Below are positions 50,776 through 60,791 of a stretch of DNA of 64,000 bases, piece by piece. The number at the start of each line of letters is the position of its first letter. Position 1 is the stretch's first letter. This DNA is from Methanosarcina thermophila TM-1 (lineage in GTDB: Archaea; Halobacteriota; Methanosarcinia; Methanosarcinales; Methanosarcinaceae). Both the position numbers and the translations under genes were made by a program. Where the stretch lies: NCBI RefSeq assembly GCF_000969885.1, contig NZ_CP009501.1:1488001-1552000 (forward strand). Reading direction: 5' to 3'. Below the pieces are notes generated by a model. That model was not told the origin of the DNA. It saw only the letters and a list, made by a program, of their open reading frames with translations, and made no database searches.

Positions 50776-52536
50776 TCAGTTTCCGATAAGGTATTCTTCA
50801 AGGCTCATAACCGGAATAGACCGCTGGGTAGTTGTAGGAAGAACAGAATCCACCTTTTCCACCTTATTCATGAAGGGGAAGAAGGTAACACTGAGTTTTC
50901 CTCCTGTCGTCTTTTCAAAGGAGCCAAGATGGATTTCTTCTGTGACTTTGAGGTCCGAGCCAAAATTAAGAGTATTTTTATTTTCAAGCCGGATATGAGG
51001 ATAAGTTTCAACAACCGTAAGTGAGCCGAATGTTTCCCCTACCTTTAATTCAAGAGGGCTTTCAGAAAAGTGTAGAGGATATCTCAGACTTACACATGAG
51101 TTTCCGCTTCCTTCCAGGACATTATCCACATATACGGAAAATAGGGGGATTTCAACACCATTTACGTTTTTTCTATACAAGAGAGTATGTGTACCAATAT
51201 CAGCCGAATTTCCTGGAGAGATTATGCTTGAGTAAACCGCAACATTATTTCTCAAAACGGTCAGGTAGACTCTATCCGACTTTATATCATCTACTCTCAG
51301 GGTATACCCTTCTCCAAGATCCCATTCTTCACCAGAATAGAGACGTCTGTCATTATCATCATCCATAAGGATATTTACAATTCCCTGATTGTCTCCAAGA
51401 TATGCATACTTCTCCCCATCCCATCCAAGCACAGAATATCCGCCATTAAAAGCATTTTCTCCATAATCCTTCATCTCTGGATTTTTGTATGGAATCCTGA
51501 CAGGTGAAGATTCATAAACCAGACCACCTTCCCGGATCCAGTCTATTTCATCATCAAGGTTGAGTTCAAGTCTTTCAGTACTGAAATCATTTTCAAGATC
51601 ATAATAAAGCATACCAAAAGAGTCGGCTGTCCATACACAGGAATCCGGAGAAGAATCCGAGCGGTTTACAGTTAAAGAGGTTCCTTTTATCTTATATGAG
51701 TTAATAACATCTTTAGTCATATTGTAAGAACATGCCTTATAGACATTATCAGCCACTCTGAAATCAATCAAGTTTTCAAGAATTGTTACGTAATCTCCGG
51801 GGTTCATCCTTATAGGCACTCTATTTTTCAGTTCTATTTTTTCATCTGTAACCTCTGTGACCTCGAAATTGCCATACTGGTCCCCAACTTTGATTTCAAT
51901 AGGTGCAGTCGAATACTGATTTACGCTTACAAGACTTACAACCGGATCGTTACTGTTGAGAACCCTGCCGAGAGTTCCTTCAAGAATCACATACTTATTC
52001 CCGTTTATTGTAGCTGTAAAATTAAATTTTGAGCCCTCATCAACAGATTTGCTGGTAACGGGGAGAAAGTCTTTCTGGAGTTCAAGAAGAGCAGATTCAT
52101 CGTTTATCCCGAGCAGTACCAGTCTATAGCCGTTCCCAAGATCGTAATCATTCCCCTGTTGAAGATCCCGGCTTCCATAGCTAACCAGATTTTCCGTGAT
52201 CAATCCATCTTCAAAGACTTTATATTTTTTTCCAAAAAAGCCAGTGGAACCGGAAATGACTTTTGAAGTATACGTTGCATTTCCAGCCTCAATAAGCCCG
52301 TCTTCGGAGAAATAAAGCTCCAGCGACTCGTAATATGTGCCGGTAGAGGTTGAATAGTAAAATCCCGGGCAGTTTTCTCCATTGAGGATTACATACTCTC
52401 CGGCTGAAATATTTACGAGAGGACCTCTCTGTTCAATAGCACCATTCACAGGAATGACAGCAACTAATGACATTAAGATAAGCAAAATAATATGAGAATT
52501 AATATACTTTTTATTTTTTTTATCACTAAGATTCAT
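50776..52536 (-). CDS. S-layer family protein with two S-layer duplication domains
   Basis: A 586-residue exported protein. Residues about 15-34 form a signal peptide (ILLILMSLVAVIPVNGA). Two copies of the Methanosarcinales S-layer domain follow, marked by GNGYRLVLLGINDESALLEL and GEGYTLRVDDIKSDRVYLTV. In the major S-layer protein, this domain forms the cell-surface lattice. No C-terminal membrane anchor is present, so it is probably a minor, soluble or lattice-associated member. The open frame extends 28 codons upstream, but a TATA box lies about 27 bp before the ATG at 52536, so the mRNA is probably leaderless. Confidence 0.88.
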   Translation of the reverse strand: MNLSDKKNKKYINSHIILLILMSLVAVIPVNGAIEQRGPLVNISAGEYVILNGENCPGFYYSTSTGTYYESLELYFSEDGLIEAGNATYTSKVISGSTGFFGKKYKVFEDGLITENLVSYGSRDLQQGNDYDLGNGYRLVLLGINDESALLELQKDFLPVTSKSVDEGSKFNFTATINGNKYVILEGTLGRVLNSNDPVVSLVSVNQYSTAPIEIKVGDQYGNFEVTEVTDEKIELKNRVPIRMNPGDYVTILENLIDFRVADNVYKACSYNMTKDVINSYKIKGTSLTVNRSDSSPDSCVWTADSFGMLYYDLENDFSTERLELNLDDEIDWIREGGLVYESSPVRIPYKNPEMKDYGENAFNGGYSVLGWDGEKYAYLGDNQGIVNILMDDDNDRRLYSGEEWDLGEGYTLRVDDIKSDRVYLTVLRNNVAVYSSIISPGNSADIGTHTLLYRKNVNGVEIPLFSVYVDNVLEGSGNSCVSLRYPLHFSESPLELKVGETFGSLTVVETYPHIRLENKNTLNFGSDLKVTEEIHLGSFEKTTGGKLSVTFFPFMNKVEKVDSVLPTTTQRSIPVMSLEEYLIGN

Positions 52537-52888
52537 AAATATCAGAAGAGTTGTAGCAATATATATTAATTTCGATTTTTGATATAAAAAATTTATTAGA
52601 TTATTAGAAAAATAGCTCAATATTAAAGGAAAAGTAAATCAATCTCAGTTTACCCCTTATGATTAAAAGCATAAAGAATAGAAGAATTTGCTTCTATAGA
52701 CTGCAAAATAAAATGAGCTTAAATGAAAAGCAATAATTCAGAAATCAAAAAAGGAAGAAGAAAGAATTGTTACTTTAATAGAATTTGTTGCGATATAGTA
52801 TTCATAATATTAATTTTGTTGTTAATATATATGAGAATCATTGAATATTTTCGAAAGATTTATTAATCATCTATAAAATGAGTCAGTT
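52537..52888. other. Divergent intergenic region
   Basis: Very A+T-rich. It holds the S-layer TATA box near 52563 and, on the plus strand, TTAATATATATGAG near 52822, about 65 bp before the next gene. No gene is seen. Confidence 0.45.
52558..52569 (-). promoter_or_regulatory. TATA box of the S-layer family gene
   Basis: TTAATATATATT on the minus strand centred about 27 bp before the ATG at 52536, and no Shine-Dalgarno sequence is present, which fits a leaderless or nearly leaderless mRNA. Confidence 0.45.
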
Positions 52889-53467
52889 ATGGTTTCCAGC
52901 AAGGTTATGATATTCGGATTTATAGCTCTGAGCCTTACAGGTATGATAATTTACTCTCATATAGTGCCGGAAAAAGCCGTTTATCAGGAAAGCTTCGAAG
53001 ATTGTAATCTTGAAGGAGATTTTCTAGAATGCAAAGATGGCGTACTTTACCTTGATACTGGAAATCCGGTCCAGACAGGAGAAGGAGTTTGGAGTAAAAA
53101 TGTGAGCATTTCTCCAGGAAAAATTTCCTGGAACTGGGAAGGGCAGGATCTGGATAATTTCAGTCTCTGGTTAAAAATAACATTCAATGATCACAGGTCC
53201 ATTTACTACGTTGCAGCAGGGAGTATGAATCCGCAGTCTGAAGGTGAATATTATCGGGATAAGGAAAACAGAAGGCGTTTTTCCCCAGCGATCATAGTCT
53301 CAGGAATTCCAATGGGTGCAGTTGAAAGAGATCTCATTGAAGATTATAAAAAATATTGCGGTCCCGCTGAAAATATAAAAATTGAAAAAATGAGTGCAGG
53401 TTTTGGAGACAATAGTACACAGCATAAGAATATTTTGAGTATCTCAGATCTCAAGATATACGGATAA
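52889..53467 (+). CDS. Membrane-anchored extracytoplasmic protein, unknown function
   Basis: A 192-residue protein with a single N-terminal membrane segment (about 5-24) and an extracytoplasmic beta-rich domain (SWNWEGQDLDNFSLWLKITF). I do not recognise the family. The stop overlaps the upstream edge of the next reading frame (TAATG), so it likely begins a three-gene unit with the two propeller lipoproteins. Two cysteines lie at EDCNLEGDFLECK and one in KKYCGP. Confidence 0.7.
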   Translation: MVSSKVMIFGFIALSLTGMIIYSHIVPEKAVYQESFEDCNLEGDFLECKDGVLYLDTGNPVQTGEGVWSKNVSISPGKISWNWEGQDLDNFSLWLKITFNDHRSIYYVAAGSMNPQSEGEYYRDKENRRRFSPAIIVSGIPMGAVERDLIEDYKKYCGPAENIKIEKMSAGFGDNSTQHKNILSISDLKIYG

Positions 53468-53496
53468 TGATAAAAGGCAATCAAAGGAGCCTCAAA

Positions 53497-55059
53497 ATGA
53501 GCCTGAAAATGAGTCTGAAAATGAAAAAGGGTAGTATTGTGCTGATAATTATACTTTCATTTATTTTTCTGGTCTGTTCAGGATGTGTATCTTCACATAT
53601 CACGGCCTCCGATGAAGAGGGGAATAACAGTAGTGGAGAAATCTCAAAAAATGAAAAGATTCTAGCAGACAATAGTGAGGGCGGTCAGGCAAGCAATCCC
53701 CTGAGCCATGAAAATATAACTTCTTCTGAGAAAGTTTCTCCTTACCTTTACTGGGAGTATGAACTTGGAGATATAAAGCCGGAAAATCTCGGTGGAGGAA
53801 GATCGAATATTCAGGACTGTGTAGCATATTCCCAGAACGGAAAGTATTTAGCTGTCGGGACAGGGAAAAACCTGACAGTTATTGATGTGCCAGGCAAAAA
53901 TACGCTATGGAATAAGACCTTAAATGGAAACATTTCAGACATTTCGTTCTCGAAAGACGGGAAGTATCTCCTTGTAGGGGAAAGGAGTGCTGACGGATAC
54001 ATTTATTCCCTAGATGCAGGCACAGGGGTTGAAATTCACAGCTATAGAAGCGCCGACGATCTGGGAACCAGTGAGAACCCAAAATATCAGCCTTCTATAT
54101 ACAAGATAACGGCTGCTGATGATGCCGTATACATCACAGCAGGTAGATACTGTAAAGAACCCGGCTATGGGCTGGCCTCAAGGGTATACAGGTTCAACCC
54201 AGATGGTACACTTTCTTGGAAACTGCCAGCAAATGAAAATTATGCTCGGAGTGTAAACTGGATTGATTCAAGCCAGGATGGAAAAAATGTGGTTTTTTCA
54301 ACCGGGGACTGGACAAATTCCCTTGAACTTGATGCCGTCGTCTACTCTGTAGATGAAACCGGAAACCTCCGCTGGAAATATGAAATTCCGCCTCTTAAAC
54401 CTTATTTTGTTTCTACAGCTATCTGGCATGGGCTTGATATTTCAGATGATGGTTCCGTAATAACTGCATATACAGGGGACGGAAGAAAGTACCTGTTTTA
54501 TGATTCAAAAGTTAAAAAACCGGGAAACGGGAAATCCGAATGGTACTCTAAAGAATTGCAATCCAATGTGACAACTCCAGAAGAACTGGAAGGAAGTGTC
54601 ATCTATGCTTATGGAGAAGACGCTAAAATCGTGTCTGAAAACGAAATAGTTTACCTTACCGGAGCCACTCTTCCTGCATATTATCCCGGAAATGTCCCTA
54701 TGGCACACCCCCTTGAAAATTCTCTAGTATCATGTGATGTGGAGACGGGAGAAATCTCCTGGAGCTATAATCTAGGAGGGCGTTGTGCAGGGATTTTCTG
54801 CTCTCCTGATATGAGATATCTCGTCCTGCCAGTAGGAAAAGATACGTCATCAGGAAACACTCAGGTTCACGGAATCCATGTATTCGATTTCCAGAAGCCC
54901 GGAAATGGGAATTCAAAACTGCTCTGGAAATTCAATACAGAAGGAGTGGTTGCGAGTGCTGCGGTCTCTTCAGACTGTACCATAGCAGCAGTCGAAATCC
55001 CCGTGCAGCTTGAAAATGGGAATGTAACCGGAAAACACAGGTTAATAATTGTCAGGTGA
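53497..55059 (+). CDS. Beta-propeller lipoprotein (PQQ/WD40-like), copy 1
   Basis: A 520-residue exported lipoprotein. The signal peptide ends in a lipobox-like VCSGC (Cys about residue 29). The rest forms a PQQ/WD40-like propeller with repeats such as YSQNGKYLAVGTGKN, FSKDGKYLLVGERS and ISDDGSVITAYTGDG. The frame reaches back to 53467 through a repeated MSLKMSLK head, but AAAGGAG precedes the ATG at 53497. Its neighbour is a paralogue. Outer-surface binding or scaffolding is likely; catalytic activity cannot be inferred. Confidence 0.85.
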   Translation: MSLKMSLKMKKGSIVLIIILSFIFLVCSGCVSSHITASDEEGNNSSGEISKNEKILADNSEGGQASNPLSHENITSSEKVSPYLYWEYELGDIKPENLGGGRSNIQDCVAYSQNGKYLAVGTGKNLTVIDVPGKNTLWNKTLNGNISDISFSKDGKYLLVGERSADGYIYSLDAGTGVEIHSYRSADDLGTSENPKYQPSIYKITAADDAVYITAGRYCKEPGYGLASRVYRFNPDGTLSWKLPANENYARSVNWIDSSQDGKNVVFSTGDWTNSLELDAVVYSVDETGNLRWKYEIPPLKPYFVSTAIWHGLDISDDGSVITAYTGDGRKYLFYDSKVKKPGNGKSEWYSKELQSNVTTPEELEGSVIYAYGEDAKIVSENEIVYLTGATLPAYYPGNVPMAHPLENSLVSCDVETGEISWSYNLGGRCAGIFCSPDMRYLVLPVGKDTSSGNTQVHGIHVFDFQKPGNGNSKLLWKFNTEGVVASAAVSSDCTIAAVEIPVQLENGNVTGKHRLIIVR

Positions 55060-55063
55060 GAGA

Positions 55064-56782
55064 ATGAAATGGAAATCTTTGATAGTCCTCCTTATAGTGA
55101 TTTTGGTGGCTTCGGGATGTGCTGAAAAAAGCCAGGAATCCAATAACAATACATTGATTGAAAGCTCGGATTCAGGGATGCAGGAAACGCGGGAAATAAG
55201 CAGTTCTGCAGAAGGAGTCCCTATAGACTCTATAGTTTTCTCAAGGGCTGGAGCTCTGCTTACCCTGCAAAGTGCGACAGAACTATCGGAAATACGGGTT
55301 TACTCTGGTGAAGAACAGATAGCTTCTCAGAAAGTTGGAGAAACGGAAGGCAATATCTTTGCTTCCTTTGATTGGAATCCCAAATCCCAGTACAGGTTTG
55401 AAGTGATAACAGGCTCAGGGGAGTCCAGCACTATTGAAGCATATGCCCCCTCAAAACCTGCCCTGAAAGAGGAATATACCATAGAACTCGAAGATGTAAC
55501 TCCCGGAAACATTGAAAAAACCAATGCAAATATTAGAGGTGTAACGAAATTCTCACCAAACAGCAAGTATCTCGCAATCGGGACCCATGGAGGTTCTCTG
55601 AAACTCTTTGAAGTTGCAACAGGTGAAAAGCTATGGGAAAAGCAGCTCGTTGAAGGGATAGCGGATGCAAGAATTGCAGACATAGAGTTTTCAAAAGATG
55701 GAAAACGCCTTTTTGTGGGTGAAGAAAGTCCGGATGCTTTTCTATATTGTTTCGATGTTAACGGCACCGAAATCTGGAAATTTGGTGTAGGCACGGATCT
55801 GGGTTCAGACCTCGATCATATGCCTGCCACGAAAAAGATAAAACTTGATTCGGAGGGGAATATTTATGTTGCTGCCAGCAGGGCATGTGGCTATATCGGT
55901 GAGAAATACAAGTACCTGGGAAGAGTCTATTCCTTTGATTCCGAAGGCAATATGCGCTGGAAATTCCCAGAATCCGAACTCATGGACTCTGGGGTTGCAT
56001 GGATTGATGCCACCCCTGATGGAAAATACGCTGTTTTTGGCACTACCAGTTTTACAAAGGCAGATAAATGGAAAGAGGGCACTGTCCATGTTCTGAACGG
56101 AAACACAGGACAAGAACACTGGAACTATCATATCCAGCCACTTGAACCATTTTTCGATTATTCGGCAATCTGGTACAGCACGCAGATTACCCCTGACGGA
56201 GAAAAGCTGATAACAATGACAAGTGACGGCAGGGCCTTTTTGTTCAATAACTCCGAGATCATCGAGACCGGAACCCCAGAAATTGCATGGGAGAAGAAAA
56301 TTTCAACTCCGATAATTGTGAGCGGTGTGCCCATTTATGGCAGTGCGAACTATGCCTACATAGTCAATGATACCCTGATCTTTTCAATTGGCAGCACTTT
56401 CTCCAAAGATAAAAACAAGGATGCTCCATTTGAACACCCCAGCGGGAACACTATCTTTGCCTATGATTATGACGGCAACCTTCTCTGGAAATGGAGAGTG
56501 GACGGATACGCCGGAGAATGTGCACTGAACGACCGTTACCTTGTGATCCCTCTCGCCCAGAACCTAGTAACTGAGGATAGAAGTGGACACGGAGTGTATG
56601 TTTTTGACGTATCAGAAAGAGGAGGAGCAAGTTCCAGGCTCATTCAGACATACAACACAGAAGGCATCACTGTATCTGCTGATATCTCGCCTGATGGTAG
56701 GTATATTGCAGCCCTGGAAGCTCCTTCAAGGCTTGAAGACGGCACAGTTCTCGGAGAATATAAAGTGCATATCCTTACCTGA
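55064..56782 (+). CDS. Beta-propeller lipoprotein (PQQ/WD40-like), copy 2
   Basis: A 572-residue paralogue of the preceding gene. The signal peptide ends in lipobox VASGC (Cys about residue 20). It has an extra N-terminal beta domain (about 50-140) and then the propeller, with KFSPNSKYLAIGTHGG, FSKDGKRLFVGEESP and ITPDGEKLITMTSDG. The ATG at 55064 has GGTGAG upstream. CobN follows after 9 bp, which suggests that the lipoproteins are co-expressed with the chelatase. Confidence 0.85.
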   Translation: MKWKSLIVLLIVILVASGCAEKSQESNNNTLIESSDSGMQETREISSSAEGVPIDSIVFSRAGALLTLQSATELSEIRVYSGEEQIASQKVGETEGNIFASFDWNPKSQYRFEVITGSGESSTIEAYAPSKPALKEEYTIELEDVTPGNIEKTNANIRGVTKFSPNSKYLAIGTHGGSLKLFEVATGEKLWEKQLVEGIADARIADIEFSKDGKRLFVGEESPDAFLYCFDVNGTEIWKFGVGTDLGSDLDHMPATKKIKLDSEGNIYVAASRACGYIGEKYKYLGRVYSFDSEGNMRWKFPESELMDSGVAWIDATPDGKYAVFGTTSFTKADKWKEGTVHVLNGNTGQEHWNYHIQPLEPFFDYSAIWYSTQITPDGEKLITMTSDGRAFLFNNSEIIETGTPEIAWEKKISTPIIVSGVPIYGSANYAYIVNDTLIFSIGSTFSKDKNKDAPFEHPSGNTIFAYDYDGNLLWKWRVDGYAGECALNDRYLVIPLAQNLVTEDRSGHGVYVFDVSERGGASSRLIQTYNTEGITVSADISPDGRYIAALEAPSRLEDGTVLGEYKVHILT

Positions 56783-56791
56783 GGGTGAAAT

Positions 56792-59700
56792 ATGAAAATC
56801 GTTTCTGTAACGTGGAATTCATATATTCCTACCCTTTTAAAGGCAGCAGAAGAGCTTGGAATAGAGCTTAAAGCTTACTACTCAAAAATCCTGGAGGAAA
56901 ATCCCGAAGAAACTGAAGATGTGCTCGCTGCATGTGAGAACGCTGATGCTATCTTCATATATCACATAGCCAATCCCTTCTGGGAAGATTTCTATAAAAA
57001 GCTTGAACCATTAAAATCAAGCATACCCATAATCTGTGTTGGCAGCAACCCATCAAGCTTCACTCTTTCTTCAGTAAAACCCGAAATTGCAGCCACATGT
57101 TTTTCATATATTATCTACGGAGGGAAGGAAAACTTCAGCAATATGCTAAGATACCTTTTACAAGAGGTTTTTGGTGCTGAAATAGAAGCAAAGCCTCCGA
57201 AAAAAATTCCCTGGGATGGACTCTATCATCCTGATGCCGGAGAAATTTTCTCAGATACTCAGGAGTACCTTAAATGGTACGGGCCCCTTCAAGAAAAAAC
57301 GATTGGGCTACTGATCTCCAGGACTTCGTGGGTAAATAACGAACTTGAGATTGAGAAGGCTCTAATAAATAGTTTTGAAAATCTGGGTTTATCCGTTATC
57401 CCTGTTTTTGCATACTCTCTGAAAGATGAAGAACTTGGAAGCAGGAGTATGGAAGAGGTCATCGAAGCCTACTTTATGAAAGACGGAAAGCCCATCATAG
57501 ATTGCCTTGTAAAACTTTCTCCATTCTTCATTGCCAGCAGCAAAGCGAAAGAGAGGGAAGCCTCATGTGCAGCAAAAGGCGTAGAGTTACTGAAAAAACT
57601 TGATGTGCCTGTTTTCCAGCCTGTAATTTCACACTATATGACCATAGAGCAGTGGAAAGAGTCGCAGGGTTTAAGCACCGAGATCGGCTGGAGTGTTGCT
57701 TTACCTGAGTTTGAAGGCGTAATTGAGCCAATTGTAATAGGCGCAGGAAAAATGGAAGAAAATTACATGGGCCGTTTCCCTATTGAGGAACGTTGCTCAA
57801 AACTTGCATCCAGGGTTCTGAAATGGATAACCCTCAAGAAAAAACCTGTTGGCGAGAGAAAAGTTGCTTTTATCCTTCACAACAAGCCATGTTCGGGGGT
57901 TGAAGCATCGGTAGGAGAAGCTGCTAACCTTGATTCCCTTGAAAGCCTGGCAAGAATCCTCAACCGGATGCAGGAGGCTGGTTATAATGTAAACCCTCCC
58001 CTTAACGGCAAGGAGCTTATAGACACTATCCTGAGCAAAAAAGCAATTTCCGAGTTCAGATGGACTCCCATTAACGAGATTGTAAAGAACGGCGGAGCTC
58101 TCGCTTTTGTGGAAAAAGAAGAATACGAGAAGTTCTTCAACACCTTGAGCCCCCATGTTAGGCAGAGGGTAATTGAGAACTGGGGAAATCCTCCGGGAGA
58201 AGAGATCAACGGCATTCCTGCTGCAATGGTCTACGAAAATAAAATTGTAGTTACTGGAATACAGTATGGAAATGCTGTGGTCTGTGTACAGCCAAAAAGA
58301 GGATGTGCAGGCGCCAGATGTGACGGAAAAGTATGCAAGATCCTGCACGATCCTGAAGTTCCCCCAACCCACCAGTACATTGCGACATACAGGTATCTTG
58401 AGAATACTTTTGGAGCCGATGTGCTTGTGCATGTGGGAACCCACGGCAATCTTGAGTTCCTGCCAGGAAAAGGGGTTGGGCTTTCAGAAGACTGCTGCCC
58501 TGATATAGGGATCGGAACAATACCCCATCTTTATATTTACAACTCTGACAACCCTCCTGAAGGTACAATCGCCAAACGCCGAAGCCTTGCCTGTCTTGTT
58601 GACCATATGCAAACAGTCATGACCGCAGGAGGGCTTTATGAAAGCCTTGATGAGCTTGACAGGCTGTTAGGGGAATACGAGCAAGTAAAACATGATAAAG
58701 GAAGGTTGCACGCTTTAAAACACCTGATACTTGACGAGATTAAAAAATCGAACCTTGACTCAGAGATAAAAACTGACCATGAGACTCCTTTTGAAGAAAT
58801 TGTAAGAAGGGCACATGAAACCCTCGGAAGGATAAGGAACAGCCAGATACACCACGGAATGCACATCTTCGGGCAGATCCCTGAAGGTGAGAAAAAAGTT
58901 GAGTTCATAAACTCGATTTTAAGGTATGATGACCAGGAAAGTGTGGGAAATAAGGTTTCTATTCGCAGACTGATTGCAGAAATCCTGGGGCTCGACCTTG
59001 ACGAACTGATATCTGACCAGGGCCGGATTTCAGAAAATGGAAAATCAAATGGGCAGAGAATTGAGGAGATTGATTCCCTCTCAAAAGACTTTATCAGGAT
59101 ATTCATAAATAACCCGGAAAAAGAGCCGTCCTTAATAATCAGAGAGATTCTTGCAGCAAAAAACTTCATGGAACAGACCGTTACACAACATATTTTTAAA
59201 GAAAGATTTTTAATAGAACACGTTCTGGCAGATAGGGGTTTCGTAGGAGATAACACTGAAGAAGAAAATTTTACAGAACCTGGTATTACAGAACCGTTTT
59301 TCAAAGAACAGAATTTTTCGAGTATAAATTCGGTATTTTCTCAGGACGCTGCTGCAATCTGTGAAAGGATTCTTGACCTTGAATCCAGAATTGATGCCTC
59401 TCTGGAAATAGAGTCACTTCTCCACGGCTTTGAAGGGGGATATATCCCTCCAGGCCCATCCGGGCTTATCATGCGCGGAAAAGACGATGTACTGCCTACA
59501 GGCAGGAACTTCTATTCTCTTGATCCCAGAAGGGTTCCAACAAAAGCCGCCTGGAGAGTTGGGCAGCAGCTCTCGGAGGCACTGATCAATAAACATCTAA
59601 GAGACGAGAACCGTTACCCTGAGAATGTCGGCTTTTACTGGATGGCAAACGATATCATGTGGGCTGATGGAGAAGGTATGGCACAGATAATGAGCCTGCT

Positions 59701-60778
59701 CGGGGTTGAACCTATCTGGCTCAGCAACGGTAACCTGAAAGGGTTCAATGTTATTCCACTTAAGAAACTGGGCAGACCCAGGATTGATGTTACTATAAGG
59801 GTTTCAGGAATCCTCAGGGACAACTTCCCGAACTGCCTGGAGATTATAGATGAAGCTATCCAAGCTGTAGCCTCTCTTAATGAACCTGAGGAAATGAACT
59901 ATCCGAGAAAACACAGCCTAAGGATGATTGAAGAAGGAGCAGATTTCAGGGAAGCTACCTTACGGATTTTTTCAAGCAAACCCGGAACCTATTCGGCAGG
60001 GGTGCAGCTCGCTGTTTATGCAAGTGCCTGGAAAGACGAGAAGGACCTTGCAGACATCTTCCTTTACTGGAATGGCTATGCTTACGGAAAAGATGTAAAA
60101 GGAAAAGAGGCTCACATGCAGCTTGCTTCCAGCCTGAAGACTGTTGATGCCACATTTAACAAAGTGGTCAGTGACGAGTATGACTTACTTGGCTGCTGCT
60201 GTTATTTCGGGACTCATGGAGGGCTCACGGCTGCTGCAAAACATGCCTCGGGAAAAGAAGTAAAGGTCTATTTCGGAGATACGAGAGAGCCCCAGCATGT
60301 TGAAGTCCGGGACATGGCAGATGAGATACGCAGGGTGGTGCGGAGCCGGCTCCTAAACCCGAAATGGATCGAAGGCATGAAACAGCATGGGTATAAGGGT
60401 GCACAGGATATATCTAAAAGAGTTGGAAGAGTCTACGGCTGGGAGGCTTCCACGCAGGAAGTGGACGACTGGGTCTTTGATGATATCACAAAGACATTCG
60501 TCCTCGACGAAGAAATGCGCAGGTTCTTTGAAGAGAACAATCCCTATGCCCTTGAAGAGATGGCACGCCGACTCCTTGAGGCGCAGTCAAGAGGACTATG
60601 GAACCCCGATCCTGAACTTCTGGAAAAGCTGAAAAACTCTTACCTTGAAATAGAGAGCTGGATGGAAGAGCTGGCAGGAGAAGGAGAGTTTCAGGGTGGA
60701 TCTGTGAATATCGTGAGCTTTGAAGACGTTCCTGACTGGGATAAGAAAATGCAGGAAATCAGAAGAATCCTCAAATAA
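56792..60778 (+). CDS. cobN: CobN-type cobaltochelatase large subunit
   Basis: A 1328-residue protein of the CobN/BchH family, which binds the tetrapyrrole and receives the metal. Hallmarks include HVGTHGNLEFLPGKGVGL (about 548-565), GGYIPPGPSGL and LLGCCCYFGTHGGLT. It contains a poorly conserved acidic insert (about 815-850). It works with AAA+/VWA subunits, and a fused version lies 6 kb away on the opposite strand. Aerobic-type CobN acts on hydrogenobyrinic acid diamide; the real substrate in a methanogen may differ. Confidence 0.93.
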   Translation: MKIVSVTWNSYIPTLLKAAEELGIELKAYYSKILEENPEETEDVLAACENADAIFIYHIANPFWEDFYKKLEPLKSSIPIICVGSNPSSFTLSSVKPEIAATCFSYIIYGGKENFSNMLRYLLQEVFGAEIEAKPPKKIPWDGLYHPDAGEIFSDTQEYLKWYGPLQEKTIGLLISRTSWVNNELEIEKALINSFENLGLSVIPVFAYSLKDEELGSRSMEEVIEAYFMKDGKPIIDCLVKLSPFFIASSKAKEREASCAAKGVELLKKLDVPVFQPVISHYMTIEQWKESQGLSTEIGWSVALPEFEGVIEPIVIGAGKMEENYMGRFPIEERCSKLASRVLKWITLKKKPVGERKVAFILHNKPCSGVEASVGEAANLDSLESLARILNRMQEAGYNVNPPLNGKELIDTILSKKAISEFRWTPINEIVKNGGALAFVEKEEYEKFFNTLSPHVRQRVIENWGNPPGEEINGIPAAMVYENKIVVTGIQYGNAVVCVQPKRGCAGARCDGKVCKILHDPEVPPTHQYIATYRYLENTFGADVLVHVGTHGNLEFLPGKGVGLSEDCCPDIGIGTIPHLYIYNSDNPPEGTIAKRRSLACLVDHMQTVMTAGGLYESLDELDRLLGEYEQVKHDKGRLHALKHLILDEIKKSNLDSEIKTDHETPFEEIVRRAHETLGRIRNSQIHHGMHIFGQIPEGEKKVEFINSILRYDDQESVGNKVSIRRLIAEILGLDLDELISDQGRISENGKSNGQRIEEIDSLSKDFIRIFINNPEKEPSLIIREILAAKNFMEQTVTQHIFKERFLIEHVLADRGFVGDNTEEENFTEPGITEPFFKEQNFSSINSVFSQDAAAICERILDLESRIDASLEIESLLHGFEGGYIPPGPSGLIMRGKDDVLPTGRNFYSLDPRRVPTKAAWRVGQQLSEALINKHLRDENRYPENVGFYWMANDIMWADGEGMAQIMSLLGVEPIWLSNGNLKGFNVIPLKKLGRPRIDVTIRVSGILRDNFPNCLEIIDEAIQAVASLNEPEEMNYPRKHSLRMIEEGADFREATLRIFSSKPGTYSAGVQLAVYASAWKDEKDLADIFLYWNGYAYGKDVKGKEAHMQLASSLKTVDATFNKVVSDEYDLLGCCCYFGTHGGLTAAAKHASGKEVKVYFGDTREPQHVEVRDMADEIRRVVRSRLLNPKWIEGMKQHGYKGAQDISKRVGRVYGWEASTQEVDDWVFDDITKTFVLDEEMRRFFEENNPYALEEMARRLLEAQSRGLWNPDPELLEKLKNSYLEIESWMEELAGEGEFQGGSVNIVSFEDVPDWDKKMQEIRRILK

Positions 60779-60791
60779 AAAAGGTTGCGGA

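Noticed and set aside
58636-59304. 222-codon open frame antisense to cobN
   Set aside because: CobN is well supported in this region; the antisense frame is Ser-rich with no motif.
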